A stretch of 64,000 nt of DNA, from NCBI GenBank assembly GCA_963804885.1, contig CAWDSF010000006.1, forward strand, positions 1-64,000. Direction: 5' to 3'. Origin of the DNA: PALSA-1004 sp963804885. Lineage in GTDB: Bacteria; Pseudomonadota; Gammaproteobacteria; Burkholderiales; SG8-41. Position numbers and translations under genes: made by a program. This document shows positions 18,982 to 29,179 of the stretch, piece after piece (the stretch's first letter is position 1; the number at the start of each line of letters is the position of its first letter). The notes under the pieces were generated by a model that worked only from the letters and a program-made list of their open reading frames with translations, was not told the DNA's origin and searched no databases.

Positions 18982-19954
18982 TTGAGAAATCGTTCATGCG
19001 GCGCCGTCGCGCTGCTCGTGGCTTTCGCTATACCGCTGGGCGCATCCGCGCAGGCGTATCCCGACAAGCCGATCCGCGTCATCGTGCCGGTGCCCGCAGG
19101 CGGCACGCCGGACGTCGTCGCGCGCATGGTGTCGCCCGGTCTCGCCAGTTTGCTGGGCCAGCAGCTCGTGATCGACAATCGCGGCGGCGCCGGCGGCTTG
19201 ATCGGCGGTGAAATGGCGGCGAAGGCGGTTCCCGACGGTTACACGCTGTTCTTCAGCAGCCCGGGTTCATTGACGATACTGCCGCATCTGCAAAAGCACG
19301 TGAACTACGACACCCTGCGCGACTTTGCGCCGATCAGCCTGGTGTCGGTCGGACCTTTCCTGCTCATCACGCATCCGTCGGTGCCGGCAAAAACGGTGAA
19401 GGAACTGCTCGCGCTCGCGAAAGCCGAGCCCGGCAAGCTCAATTACGCGTCGGCCGGCAACGGTGCGGCGAATCATCTCGCGATGGAATTGTTCAAGAGC
19501 ATGGCGGGCGTCAATATCACGCACGTCCCCTATAAAGGCGCCCCGCAGGCGGTGACCGACCTGATCGGCGGCAGCGTGAACCTGATGTTCAATTCGATTC
19601 CGCCGGCGATACAGCACATCAAGGCGGGCCGCCTGCGCATGCTTGCAGTGTCGACCGCCAAACGCTCGCCGCAATTGCCCGACGTGCCGACGGTCAGCGA
19701 GGCGGGCGTCCCCGGCTATGAGTGCATCACGTGGTTCGGCCTGCTCGCGCCCGCGAAAACGCCGCCGGCGATCCTCGCGCGCCTGCACCGCGACATCGTC
19801 AAGGTCGTCCACGCGCCCGAGATGAAAGCCCAGCTCGAAATCCAGGGTTACGACGCAGTCGGCGGCAGTCCGGCCGAATTTCGCGTCATTCATCCGCGCG
19901 GAGTCGGAAAAGTACGCGAAAGTCATTAAACTGTCGGGCGCAAAAGTCGATTAA
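18982..19954 (+). CDS. Bug/TctC-family solute-binding protein (frameshift at C-terminus)
   Basis: About 324 residues. I chose TTG 18982, eight bases after a GAGGAG ribosome site, which gives the signal MRNRSCGAVALLVAFAIPLGASAQ. The mature protein starts AYPDKPIRVIVPVPAGGTPDVVARMV. The pocket regions are IDNRGGAGGLIGG, VPDGYTLFFSSPG and THVPYKGAPQAVTDLIGG. An extra T near 19880 hides the true tail, which reads ASFIRAESEKYAKVIKLSGAKVD and stops at 19954. The next gene is a hydroxyacid dehydrogenase 42 bases downstream, likely the same operon. Confidence 0.88.
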
Positions 19955-19996
19955 ACGTTTAGTGCGCTACTCCGTTCTCCGTTCCCTCTTCACCGC

Positions 19997-20984
19997 ATGA
20001 ACATGACCAAACCTGTCGTACTCATCACCGGCAATACCGTGTCGGACGCCGCCAAGAAGATACTTAGCGACGCAGGCGCCGACGTGACCTACATGAGCGG
20101 CCCGATCAACGAAGCAACAATGCTCGCGCAATTGGCTGCCGCCGATTTCAATGCCATCCTGCTGCGCGGCTCCCCGCCGTTGACGAAGAAAGTGCTCGAC
20201 GCGGCGAAGCACCTCAAAATCATCGCCAAGCACGGCGTCGGCGTCGACAGCGTCGACATCGACGCGGCAACCGCGCGCGGCATAGTCGTGGTAACCGCGG
20301 GTGACGCGAATGCCGACGCGGTGGCCGAACAATCGATCATGTTCATGCTGGCGCTCGCGCGCGAGCTGCCGCGCTATCACCGCGGGCTGCGTGAAGGCAA
20401 ATGGGAGAAGGGGGCGCGTGTCGGGCGTGAATTTCGCGGACGCACGGTCGGCATCGTGGGTTACGGCCAGATCGGCAGCCGCACTGCGCGACTCGCGCGC
20501 GCGCTCGGCGCGAACGTCGTGCTGTTTTCGCGCTCGCGCATCAATGATCCCGAAGGCATGGAAGTGGAAGACAACTTCGAGCGCCTGCTCGGCCGCGTCG
20601 ACATCCTGAGCCTGCATTGCCCGCTGACCGACAAGACACGCGGCATGATAGGCGACAAAGAGCTGCGCATGATGAAACCGACGGCGTTGCTGATCAACAC
20701 GTCGCGCGGGCCGGTAATAGACGAAGCCGCGCTGATCGACGCGCTGAAGAACGGCCGCCTCGCGGGCGCGGGCGTTGACACGTTTGCCGAAGAGCCGACG
20801 GATCCCAAAGAATCCGCTGATCTTCCTCGACAACGTGATCTGCACGCCGCACGTCTCGGTGCTCACTGAGGAAGCGATGGCGCGCATGGGCACCGCGGCT
20901 GCCAACAACATCGTCGGCTACATCCAGCGCGGCGTATGCAGCACGGCCAACGTCGTGAACCCGGCGGTGCTGAAAAGCGCTTGA
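19997..20984 (+). CDS. D-isomer-specific 2-hydroxyacid dehydrogenase (one frameshift)
   Basis: NAD-dependent reductase/dehydrogenase of the phosphoglycerate dehydrogenase family, about 328 residues. The catalytic domain holds LKIIAKHGVGVDSVDIDAA. The Rossmann motif is VGIVGYGQIGSRTARLARALG. The catalytic Arg lies in LINTSRGPVIDEAAL, and the His in CTPHVSVLTEEAMARM. An extra G near 20812 splits it; correction gives DPKNPLIFLDNVICTPH. No C-terminal ACT domain is present, so serine-pathway regulation is unlikely. It lies between two Bug genes, hinting at oxidation of an imported hydroxyacid. Confidence 0.88.
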
Positions 20985-21011
20985 AGCGTCAGTCGCAACC
21001 GGGGGGAAGCC

Positions 21012-21986
21012 ATGCGTCAATGGAAGCTCGTGCTCAAATGTCTGCTGGTCGCGGCATGCTTAGTGTGGGGTGGCACGACGGTCGCGCAGAGTTATCCGGC
21101 AAAGGTGATCCGCATCATCGTGCCTTTCCCGCCGGGCGGCCCGACCGACCTCTACGCGCGCGTGATCGGCCAGAAGCTGCAGGAAGCGTGGGGACAGCCG
21201 GTGATCGTCGACAACCGGCCTGGCGGCACGGGGCTGCTCGGCAGCGACGTCGTCCGCCAGGCGCCTGCCGACGGCTACACGCTGCTCTTTACGTCGAACA
21301 GCGCGCACGTCATGGGGCCGCTGCTGCGCGAGCCGCGCTCTTTCGATCCCGTGCGGGACTTTACGCCGGTATCGATGGTGATCCGCTACCCGATGTATAT
21401 CCTCGTCAACGCCGGCGTGCCCGCGCGCTCGCTCGGCGAGTTGATCGCGCTCGCCAAGGCGCGGCCCGCGCAACTCAATTATTCCAGCGTCGGCACCGGC
21501 AGCGGCGGACACCTCGCGTGCGAGTTGTTGAACGTCGCGGCCGGCACTCAGATCGTGCACGTTCCATACAAAGGAGCGGCGCCGGCGCAGACTGCGCTCG
21601 TCGCCGGCGAAGCGCAGGTCATGTGCGACAGCGTCGGCAACTCTCATGCGCTCGTGGTCGCGGGCAAGCTGCGCGGACTCGCGGTCACCGGCGCGCAGCG
21701 TTCACCGGCGGTGCCCGACGTGCCGACGCTCATGGAACTCGGACTGCCGGTCGAGGCTTATATCTGGCTGGGCGTGCTTGGACCGCCGGCGATGCCAGCC
21801 GCGATCACGGCGAAGCTCAGCGCCGAAATCGTGCGCATCATGAATCTGCCGGACGTGCGCGAGCGCGTGTTGAAAGGCGGCTCGGAAGTCGTTGCGAGCG
21901 TGCCGGAAAAATTCGCCGGCGACATGCGCGCCGAGTCGGACATCTGGGCGCGCGTGATCCGGGAGAAGGGCATCAAAAGCGAGTAA
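21012..21986 (+). CDS. Bug/TctC-family solute-binding protein
   Basis: Complete at 324 residues. The Sec signal is LVLKCLLVAACLVWGGTTVAQ, followed by SYPAKVIRIIVPFPPGGPTDLYARVIG. Marks include VDNRPGGTGLLGSDVV, ADGYTLLFTSNSAHV and VHVPYKGAAPAQTALVAGEAQVMCDSV. The position before the lobe-two hinge has MCDSVGNS in place of the common MFD/MFN segment, so pocket chemistry may differ from its paralogs here. A GGGGGAAG ribosome site lies before ATG 21012. It follows the hydroxyacid dehydrogenase by 27 bases. Confidence 0.92.
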   Translation: MRQWKLVLKCLLVAACLVWGGTTVAQSYPAKVIRIIVPFPPGGPTDLYARVIGQKLQEAWGQPVIVDNRPGGTGLLGSDVVRQAPADGYTLLFTSNSAHVMGPLLREPRSFDPVRDFTPVSMVIRYPMYILVNAGVPARSLGELIALAKARPAQLNYSSVGTGSGGHLACELLNVAAGTQIVHVPYKGAAPAQTALVAGEAQVMCDSVGNSHALVVAGKLRGLAVTGAQRSPAVPDVPTLMELGLPVEAYIWLGVLGPPAMPAAITAKLSAEIVRIMNLPDVRERVLKGGSEVVASVPEKFAGDMRAESDIWARVIREKGIKSE

Positions 21987-22122
21987 AGGCCGACACGCAT
22001 TTGCGTGCGGCTTTACTTCCGCGCGATTGAACGGACGCAAGCGATATGGGGCTGGCATGATTTCACCGAAGCGCCACTCATCGCGCGGAGCAATGACATA
22101 GACTGAATCACAGGAGAGGAAG

Positions 22123-23865
22123 ATGAGCGAATACAAAAGCGAGATCCGCGACGGCATGCGCATCGACTGGGACGTGCCGATCAAGATGGACGACGGCATC
22201 GTCCTGCGCGCGGACGTGTTCAGGCCGATCGCGCCGGGCAAGTATCCCGCCCTCGTGAGTTACGGCCCGTACGGCAAGGGGCTCGCCTTCCAGGAAGGCT
22301 ACAAGACCGCGTGGGACATCATGTGCCGCGAAAATCCCGACGCGGTTGCCGGCTCGACCAACAAATACCAGAGCTGGGAAGTCGTCGACCCCGAGAAGTG
22401 GGTGCCCGATGGCTATGTCTGCGTGCGCGTCGATTCGCGCGGCGCGGGCCGCTCGCCGGGCTTTCTCGACCACAACGGCGCGCGCGAGAACAAGGATTTC
22501 CACGATTGCATCGAGTGGACCGGCACGCAGTCGTGGTGCAGCGGCAAGGTCGGCTTGAACGGTATTTCGTATTACGCATCGAGCCAGTGGCGCGCGGCCG
22601 CGCTCAATCCGCCGCACCTGGCCGCGATTTGCGTGTGGGAAGGGTGGGTCGATTATTACCGCGACTCGGTGCGCCACGGCGGCATTGCCTGCGTGTTCCG
22701 CAAGAACTGGCAGGAGATGCAGGTCAAGACCGTGCAGCACGGGCGCGGCGAACGCGGGCCGAAGAGCCGCGTGACCGGCGAACTCGTTTGCGGCCCCGGG
22801 ACGGTCAGCGAGGAAGAGCTCGCGAAGAACCGCGCTGACATGTGGGCGGGCGTGCTCGAGTATCCGCTGACGGCCGGCTATTACGACCAGCGCACTGCCG
22901 ATCTTTCGAAAGTCAGCGTGCCGCTGCTCTCCGCCGCGAACTGGGGCGGGCAGGGGCTGCATCCGCGCGGCAACTTCGAAGGGTTCATGCGCGCCGCATC
23001 GAAGGACAAGTGGCTCGAAGCGCACGGCGGGTCGCACTGGGCGCCGTTCTATACCGATTACGGCGTCAAGCTGCAGAAGCGCTTCTTCGATTTTTTCCTG
23101 AAGGGCGAAAAGAACGGGTGGGACAAGCAGCCGAAAGTGCTCTTGCAGGTGCGCCACCCCGGCGAGAAATTCGTCGAGCGCGCTGAAAACGAATGGCCGC
23201 TCGCGCGCACGCAGTGGACGAATTTCTATCTTGATCCTAAAAATAAAAGCCTGTCGCCGACGCCGGTCGCGGCCGACGCATCGGTCACCTATGAAACCAT
23301 GGGCGACGGCGTGGCGTTCTCGACGCCGCCGATGGAGCGCGACACCGAAATCACGGGCCCGTCGGCGCTGAAACTTTTCGTTTCCTCGGCGACGACCAAC
23401 GCGGACATCTTCGCGGTGCTCGGCGTCTACGATCCACAGGGCAAAGAGGTCGTCTTCCAGGGCGCGCTCGATCCGCATACGCCCGTAGCTCAAGGCTGGC
23501 TGCGCGCGTCGCATCGCAAGCTCGATCCGAAACTGTCGTTGCCGTACCGGCCGTATCACACGCATGACGAGGACCAGCCGCTGAAACCCGGCGAAGTCTA
23601 CGAGCTCGACGTCGAAATCTGGCCGACGTGCATCGTCGTGCCCAAGGGTTACCGCGTCGTGTTGACCGTCCGCGGCAAGGATTACGTCTATGCCGGCGAG
23701 GCGGCCACGCTTTCGAACATGAAAAACCCGATGCGCGGCTGCGGGCCGTTCGAGCACGACGACCCGACCGACCGCCCGCCCGCGATTTTCGATACGCAGG
23801 TGACGCTCCATTTCGGGGCCAAGCGGCCGGCGGCCTTGCTGCTGCCGGTTATACCGGGCAAATAG
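22123..23865 (+). CDS. CocE/NonD-family hydrolase
   Basis: A 580-residue serine hydrolase of the X-Pro dipeptidyl-peptidase/cocaine-esterase class. The nucleophile is probably Ser149 in VGLNGISYYASSQW (pattern GxSYxA). DSRGAGRSPG lies in the preceding loop; PLLSAANWGGQGLHPRG and HGGSHWAPFY supply candidate Asp/His regions. The C-terminal third (about residues 330-580) is a jelly-roll domain (PSALKLFVSS, DVEIWPTCIVVPKGYR). It has no signal peptide, so it is probably cytoplasmic. An AGGAGAGG ribosome site precedes ATG 22123. It hydrolyses esters or amides, substrate unknown. Confidence 0.9.
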   Translation: MSEYKSEIRDGMRIDWDVPIKMDDGIVLRADVFRPIAPGKYPALVSYGPYGKGLAFQEGYKTAWDIMCRENPDAVAGSTNKYQSWEVVDPEKWVPDGYVCVRVDSRGAGRSPGFLDHNGARENKDFHDCIEWTGTQSWCSGKVGLNGISYYASSQWRAAALNPPHLAAICVWEGWVDYYRDSVRHGGIACVFRKNWQEMQVKTVQHGRGERGPKSRVTGELVCGPGTVSEEELAKNRADMWAGVLEYPLTAGYYDQRTADLSKVSVPLLSAANWGGQGLHPRGNFEGFMRAASKDKWLEAHGGSHWAPFYTDYGVKLQKRFFDFFLKGEKNGWDKQPKVLLQVRHPGEKFVERAENEWPLARTQWTNFYLDPKNKSLSPTPVAADASVTYETMGDGVAFSTPPMERDTEITGPSALKLFVSSATTNADIFAVLGVYDPQGKEVVFQGALDPHTPVAQGWLRASHRKLDPKLSLPYRPYHTHDEDQPLKPGEVYELDVEIWPTCIVVPKGYRVVLTVRGKDYVYAGEAATLSNMKNPMRGCGPFEHDDPTDRPPAIFDTQVTLHFGAKRPAALLLPVIPGK

Positions 23866-24000
23866 CACGGGACCCGCTAAATGCGCTAAGCTAGAAATCC
23901 GCTGGAGCAGACCCGTGCGTGTAGAGCATGCGGTCCGCCCGCAATCCGCGAACATTTCGCAGGTCAATTCGCCGTCAAGGCATGTCGTAGGGGGATCGCA

Positions 24001-24495
24001 ATGGCAAAGCTCAATGTCAATGGCAAAGTGAAAGACGTGAAAGTCGAGGGCGACACGCCGCTTTTGTGGGTGCTGCGCGAACAAGTCGGCCTGACCGGCA
24101 CTAAATACGGTTGCGGCGTCGCCCAGTGCGGCTCCTGCTCGGTGCACATCAATGGCGAGCTGCGCCGCTCGTGCTCCGTTCCCCTGGATTCGGTCAAAGC
24201 AACGGACAAGATCGTCACGATCGAAGGCCTGTCCGCGAAGAGCTCGCATCCCGTGCAGCAGGCGTGGCTGGAACTCGACGTGCCGCAATGCGGCTACTGC
24301 CAGTCCGGCCAGATCATGGCGGCGGCGGCGCTGCTCAAGAAAAATCCGAACCCCAGCGACAAGGACATCGACGAAGCGATGACCAATATCTGCCGCTGCG
24401 GCACGTATCAGCGCGTGCGCGCCGGCGTTCACCTGGCGGCGAAAAAGCTCGCATCCGGCGCCCCCGCCAACCGTAAAAACAAAGCGCAGGCGTGA
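24001..24495 (+). CDS. Isoquinoline 1-oxidoreductase-type 2Fe-2S subunit (IorA-like)
   Basis: A 164-residue iron-sulfur electron-transfer subunit of a molybdenum hydroxylase. The plant-type ferredoxin cluster motif is CGVAQCGSC with a distal Cys (RRSCSVP). The second cluster is CGYCQSGQIM plus CRCGTYQRV. The enzyme hydroxylates N-heteroaromatics or oxidises aldehydes using water. The catalytic subunit gene starts 11 bases downstream. It is the standard two-cluster domain length. Confidence 0.92.
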   Translation: MAKLNVNGKVKDVKVEGDTPLLWVLREQVGLTGTKYGCGVAQCGSCSVHINGELRRSCSVPLDSVKATDKIVTIEGLSAKSSHPVQQAWLELDVPQCGYCQSGQIMAAAALLKKNPNPSDKDIDEAMTNICRCGTYQRVRAGVHLAAKKLASGAPANRKNKAQA

Positions 24496-24506
24496 GGAGA
24501 ACGATC

Positions 24507-26705
24507 ATGACAAAAATCATCAAGGACAAGGCAACCAACCTCTCGCGCCGTCAGTTCATCGTGAGCACCGCGATGGCGGGCTCGGGTCTCGCGCTCGGTT
24601 TCAATCTGCCGTTCGCGACGGCCGCCACCAAGCGCACCGCGGTGCCGGGCACGGAAGTAAACGCGTGGGTCGTCGTCAATCCCGACAATACCTGCAAGAT
24701 CCGCATCGCACGCTCGGAAATGGGCCAGGGCACGGAAACGGGTCTCGCGCAGCTCGTCGCCGAGGAACTCGAGTGCGGCTGGAGCAACGTCACGACGGAT
24801 TTCATTACGGCGGGCCAGAATCTCTCGCGCAAACGCGTGTGGGGCGAAATGGGCACCGGCGGCAGCCGCGGCATCCGCACTTCGGAAGATTACGTGCGGC
24901 GCGGTGCGGCGGCGGCGCGCATCATGCTCATGCAGGCGGCGGCCGACCAATGGCAGGTGCCGGTTGCGGAATTGACGGTTGCCGACGGCGTGATCACGCA
25001 TGCGGCTTCCAAGCGCAAGACGACGTACGGCAAGGTCGCAGCTGCCGCGGCCAAGCTCACGCCGCCGGATCAGAAGAGCATCAAGCTCAAAGACCCGCGC
25101 GACTGGAAAATCGCCGGCAAGCCGATGAAGCGCCTCGATACGGCCGAGAAATTGAACGGCGATCTCGTCTATGCGATCGATTTGCAATTGCCCGGGATGC
25201 TGAATGCGGCAATCAAGCAATGCCCCGTGTTCCGCAGCAAGCTCGTGAGTTTCGACGAAGCGAAAATCGCGTCCATGCCCGGCGTGAAGCGTGCGCTGAA
25301 GGTCAACGATTATGCAGTCGCGGTAGTCGCCGATACCTGGTGGCATGCGAAGAAAGCGCTCGACGCGCTGCCCATCGTGTGGGACGAGGCGGAAAACGGC
25401 ACGCGGTCGACAGCTACCATCGCCGAGCAGATGATGGACGGCATCAATGCGCCGACTGCCTACGCGTTCCGCACCGAAGGCGATGCACCGAAGGCGATTG
25501 CCGCCGCAGCGAAGAAGGTCGAGGCGACCTACAGCACGCCGTTCCTCGCCCACGCGACGATGGAGCCGATGAACTGCACGGTCAAGTTCTCCGGCGACAG
25601 GGTCGAGGCCTGGGCCTCGACGCAAAACGCCGAGGCGACGCTGGCCGCGCTGTCGGAAGAAGCGGGGCTGCCGCTCGACAAATGCGAAGTGTACAAGCAC
25701 GTGCTCGGCGGCGGCTTCGGCCGGCGCGGCGGCAACCAGGACTACACTCGCCAGGCAACCGCGATCGCGAAGCAATTCCCCGGCGTCCCGGTGAAGCTGA
25801 TCTGGAGCCGCGAAGAGGACATGACGCACGACTTCTACCGGCCGATCTCGATGTGCAAGCTGTCCGCCGGTCTGGATGAAAGCGGCAACGTCGTCGGCAT
25901 GCACCTGCGCGTATCCGGCCAGTCGATCAACGCGCAAGTCAATCCAGCGTCGATCAAGAACGGCGCCGATGCGCGGCAGCTGCAGGGCTATGCGAAGGAA
26001 CCCGGCGATGCGCAGCTCGGTTACGAATTCCCGAACCTGCTGATCGAGTACTCGATGCGCAACACCCACGTGCCGGTCGGCCCGTGGCGCGGCGTGAACA
26101 CGAACCAGAACGGCGTCTACATGGAGTGCTTCGTTGAAGAACTCGCGCGCGCGGCCGGCAAGGATTCGCTCGAATTCCGCCGCGCGATGATGAGCAAGTT
26201 TCCAAAGCACCTCGCCGTGCTGAACGCCGCGGCGGAGAAAGGCGATTGGGGCAAACCGCTGCCGCCGGGCGTGCATAGAGGCATTGCGCAGTTCATGGGC
26301 TACGGCAGCTACTCGGCGGCCGTCGCGGAAGTTTCTGTCGCTGCGGATGGCAAACTGAAAGTACATCGCCTGGTGCTGGCGCTCAACTGCGGACACGCGG
26401 TCAATCCCGACCAGATTGCCGCGCAGGTCGAAGGCTCGGTTGCCTACGGCCTGACCGCCGCGCTGTATGGCGAATTGAACGTCGACAAGGGCCGCATCGT
26501 CGAAGACAATTTCCATACCTACAAGATCATGCGGCTCGCGGAAATGCCCAAAGTCGAAACGGTGATCGTGCCGACCTACGATTTCTGGGGTGGTGTCGGC
26601 GAGCCGACGATCTGCGTGGTCACGCCGTCGGTATTGAACGCGATCTATGCGGCGACGGGCAAACCGGTGCGCAGCCTGCCGCTGAAGAACGCCAAGCTCG
26701 TGTAA
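24507..26705 (+). CDS. Isoquinoline 1-oxidoreductase-type molybdopterin subunit (IorB-like)
   Basis: A 732-residue catalytic subunit of the xanthine dehydrogenase family. A twin-arginine signal (SRRQFIVSTAMAGSG) suggests Tat export with its partner. Cofactor contacts are SEMGQGTETGLAQLVAEEL and VLGGGFGRRGGNQD; the catalytic Glu is in GVGEPTICVV near the C-terminus. I use ATG 24507, seven bases after GAGGAG; an upstream GTG at 24492 overlaps the IorA stop and is less likely. No FAD subunit gene is nearby, as expected for IorAB-type enzymes, which pass electrons to cytochrome c. A strong terminator follows. Confidence 0.9.
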   Translation: MTKIIKDKATNLSRRQFIVSTAMAGSGLALGFNLPFATAATKRTAVPGTEVNAWVVVNPDNTCKIRIARSEMGQGTETGLAQLVAEELECGWSNVTTDFITAGQNLSRKRVWGEMGTGGSRGIRTSEDYVRRGAAAARIMLMQAAADQWQVPVAELTVADGVITHAASKRKTTYGKVAAAAAKLTPPDQKSIKLKDPRDWKIAGKPMKRLDTAEKLNGDLVYAIDLQLPGMLNAAIKQCPVFRSKLVSFDEAKIASMPGVKRALKVNDYAVAVVADTWWHAKKALDALPIVWDEAENGTRSTATIAEQMMDGINAPTAYAFRTEGDAPKAIAAAAKKVEATYSTPFLAHATMEPMNCTVKFSGDRVEAWASTQNAEATLAALSEEAGLPLDKCEVYKHVLGGGFGRRGGNQDYTRQATAIAKQFPGVPVKLIWSREEDMTHDFYRPISMCKLSAGLDESGNVVGMHLRVSGQSINAQVNPASIKNGADARQLQGYAKEPGDAQLGYEFPNLLIEYSMRNTHVPVGPWRGVNTNQNGVYMECFVEELARAAGKDSLEFRRAMMSKFPKHLAVLNAAAEKGDWGKPLPPGVHRGIAQFMGYGSYSAAVAEVSVAADGKLKVHRLVLALNCGHAVNPDQIAAQVEGSVAYGLTAALYGELNVDKGRIVEDNFHTYKIMRLAEMPKVETVIVPTYDFWGGVGEPTICVVTPSVLNAIYAATGKPVRSLPLKNAKLV

Positions 26706-26725
26706 CAAGTCCGTTGCGCAAATTG

Positions 26726-26760
26726 AAAAGGGCAAACCGAAAACGGTTTGCCCTTTTCTT
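26726..26760. terminator. Bidirectional Rho-independent terminator
   Basis: A perfect 14-bp stem AAAAGGGCAAACCG / CGGTTTGCCCTTTT (26726-26739 and 26744-26757) with an AAAA loop. It has an A-run on one side and a T-run on the other, so it serves both the IorB gene and the convergent hydrolase gene. Confidence 0.95.
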
Positions 26761-26772
26761 TTGACGGTCTCT

Positions 26773-27972
26773 TTACTTCGTCAACTGCTCGCGCAGCCAC
26801 TTCCACGCAGCCGGGCCCCATTCGCGCTCGTTCTTGGCGGCGATGTGCCCGTCGTCGGGATATACGCGCGCGACGCGGCCGGTGGGCGGGCCGCTTTCGA
26901 GCGCGAGATACAGGTTGCCGATCGGCGTCAGGTGATCGATCTTGCCGTTGACCATGTACATCGGCATCGTCAGCTTGTCGAGCAGTCCGTTGTCTTTCAG
27001 CGACCAGCGCAGGAATTCCTTGCGCTGCTCTTCTTCGCTGATCGTGTACGTTGACGGCTTGGTGCCGCGCGGACCGAACCAGTTGGTGCGCGCGCGCGCT
27101 TCGGCGGCTTTGCGCCATTCCGCGCGCTCTTCCGGCGTTCCCCAGTAGCCGACGCCGCCGGGCGCGCACGAAATGAGTCCCTTGATGCGGTTGTCCACCG
27201 CGGCCAGGCGCATGACCCACAGGCCGCCGCGGCTCACGCCGAATGCGCCGAGACGATTGCCGTCGATCTCGGGACGCTTTTGCAGCGCGTCGAGCGCGGA
27301 CTGCCACGCGACGACCGATTCGGGCGCATGCGCGAACGACGTTTGCCCCGTGCCCGGCGCATCGACCACGAGTGCGGCCATGCCTTCTTTCATTGCGCCA
27401 TCGGCATATTTCTCGCGGTCTTCCTTGTACATGTCGCCGCCGCACATCACGAGTATGGCAGGCACCTTGTTCGAGGCTGACGCGCCTTTGGGCACGCGCA
27501 GAAAACCGACCGCTTCCTTGCCGTCGCGCGCCACGCGCACGACTTCATGCGAACCCTCGCGCAATTCGGTTGCGCGGCGGAAACAGTCCAGGTATTTGTT
27601 GTACGACTCTGCCTTGATTTTGCTCATCGTCGGCGGGCAGATCGGCGAGCCCGAGTGATAAGGCGCCGGAAAGCGCGCGAGGCTGTAATACGTTTTGGCC
27701 TGGATGAAGCCATTGCGCGCGGTTTCCCTGTCGCCGCGCTTCAACGCGCTTTCCGCATCTTTCTCATAGCGCGCCGCGACCGCGCTCCACGCGGGCACCC
27801 AGTCTTCGTCTTCGGTGCCTTTCAGCGTCGCGACGGTATCGAGCATCGGCTGCAGATCGTCGACGAGATTGAACCAGCGGCGATAGAAGCCGCCGATGGC
27901 GACCACAAAAGGGTCTTCGTCCGCCCGTACCGGCAGTTTTGCGAGCATTTCCGTTTTGTTGCTGGTTGCCAT
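26773..27972 (-). CDS. Alpha/beta hydrolase, FrsA/DHPON-hydrolase-like
   Basis: A 399-residue cytoplasmic hydrolase. An N-terminal helical part (residues about 1-135) precedes an alpha/beta-hydrolase core. The nucleophile is Ser247 in GAFGVSRGG, with an Asp in VNGKIDHLTPIG and a His in PDDGHIAAK. The layout resembles 2,6-dihydroxypseudooxynicotine hydrolase, which breaks C-C bonds in nicotine catabolism, and FrsA-type esterases. It converges on the IorAB genes, and IorAB-type enzymes also act on N-heterocycles. A joint pathway is only suggestive, since the genes are on opposite strands. Confidence 0.82.
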   Translation of the reverse strand: MATSNKTEMLAKLPVRADEDPFVVAIGGFYRRWFNLVDDLQPMLDTVATLKGTEDEDWVPAWSAVAARYEKDAESALKRGDRETARNGFIQAKTYYSLARFPAPYHSGSPICPPTMSKIKAESYNKYLDCFRRATELREGSHEVVRVARDGKEAVGFLRVPKGASASNKVPAILVMCGGDMYKEDREKYADGAMKEGMAALVVDAPGTGQTSFAHAPESVVAWQSALDALQKRPEIDGNRLGAFGVSRGGLWVMRLAAVDNRIKGLISCAPGGVGYWGTPEERAEWRKAAEARARTNWFGPRGTKPSTYTISEEEQRKEFLRWSLKDNGLLDKLTMPMYMVNGKIDHLTPIGNLYLALESGPPTGRVARVYPDDGHIAAKNEREWGPAAWKWLREQLTK

Positions 27973-28180
27973 TTACACGTCCCGTATTTTTGTTGGATTT
28001 CGCTTTGCACGCACGCGAAAAACGCATGCGCAAACCAGCCGAGAACATACGGCGCGCCGCGCGGATTGTAAAGACCGCGCTTGACGCCACTGCGCTGCTG
28101 GTGGAAGCTTCACTGCGCCGGACGTGGGCAAACGACACAAGCCTGCGCCGCGTCAGTGTCGCATCCGAGGAGCCATCACC

Positions 28181-29156
28181 GTGAAATCGACGAACCCCGC
28201 ATTGGGACTCGCTGCCGTTGCCGCGCTTGCGGCATTGGTGGCGCCGGTGCACGCCCAGGATTATCCGGCGCGCCCGATCCGTATCGTATTGCCGTTCTCG
28301 CCCGGCGGCGGCACCGACCTGCTCGCGCGGCTCCTGAGCAAGCGCTTCTATGAAGTGTTCGGCCAGACCGCGACGGTCGATAACCGGCCCGGGCGCGGGG
28401 GGCAACCTGGGCGCGGACATCGTCGCGAAAAGCGCGCCCGATGGCTATACGCTCCTGATGTCGACCGCATCGCTGGCGGTCAACGTGACGCTTTATTCGA
28501 AACTTCCGTACGACCTGCGCCGCGATTTCATTCCGATCACCCAGGTGGCGTCGGCGCCGCTCGTGGTCACCGTGCATCCGTCGGTGCCGGCGCGCAGCGT
28601 GAAAGAATTCGTCGCACTCGCCAAGAAAACGCGCGGCGGGCTTAATTTCGGCTCGAACGGCACCGGCACCACGAGCCACCTCGCACTGGTCATGTTCAAC
28701 CAGATGGCAGGCACGTCGCTGACGCACATTCCGTACAAAGGCGCGGGAGCGTTGATGACGTCGCTGCTTTCCGGCGAAGTCGAGATCGGTTTTCCCGCGG
28801 TCATCAGCGTGCAGCCGCACCTGCGTTCCGGCCGCCTGCGCGCGCTGGCGGTAACGACCAAGCGCCGCTCTACCGCGTTGCCCGACATACCGCCGCTGGA
28901 CGCAATCTATCCGGGCTTCGATATCGACAACTGGTTTGCGCTGTTCGCACCGACGGGCACGCCGCCGGCCATCGTCAACCGCATTCATGCCGAGGTCGTG
29001 AAGGGCCTGCAGCATGCGGAGTCGAAAGCTTTCATGCAAAGCGAGGGCGCCGAGCCGGTCGCCAGCACGCCGGCGGAGTTCGCGGCGTTCGTCGCGCGCG
29101 AGATCGACAAGTATGCGCAGATGGTCAAGCTGTCCGGTGCGAAGCCGGATTCGTGA
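28181..29156 (+). CDS. Bug/TctC-family solute-binding protein (one frameshift)
   Basis: About 324 residues from GTG 28181, which follows GAGGAG by eight bases. Signal STNPALGLAAVAALAALVAPVHAQ, then DYPARPIRIVLPFSPGGGTDLLARLL. A surplus G in a G-rich run near 28391 breaks the frame; its removal gives NRPGAGGNLGADIVAK. It continues with LTHIPYKGAGALMTSLLSGEVEIGFPAVISVQPH and ends VKLSGAKPDS. It is the first of four Bug genes in a row on the same strand, with gaps of only 22-39 bases. Confidence 0.88.
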
Positions 29157-29179
29157 TGAGGACCGTGAAAGGAAGCATC

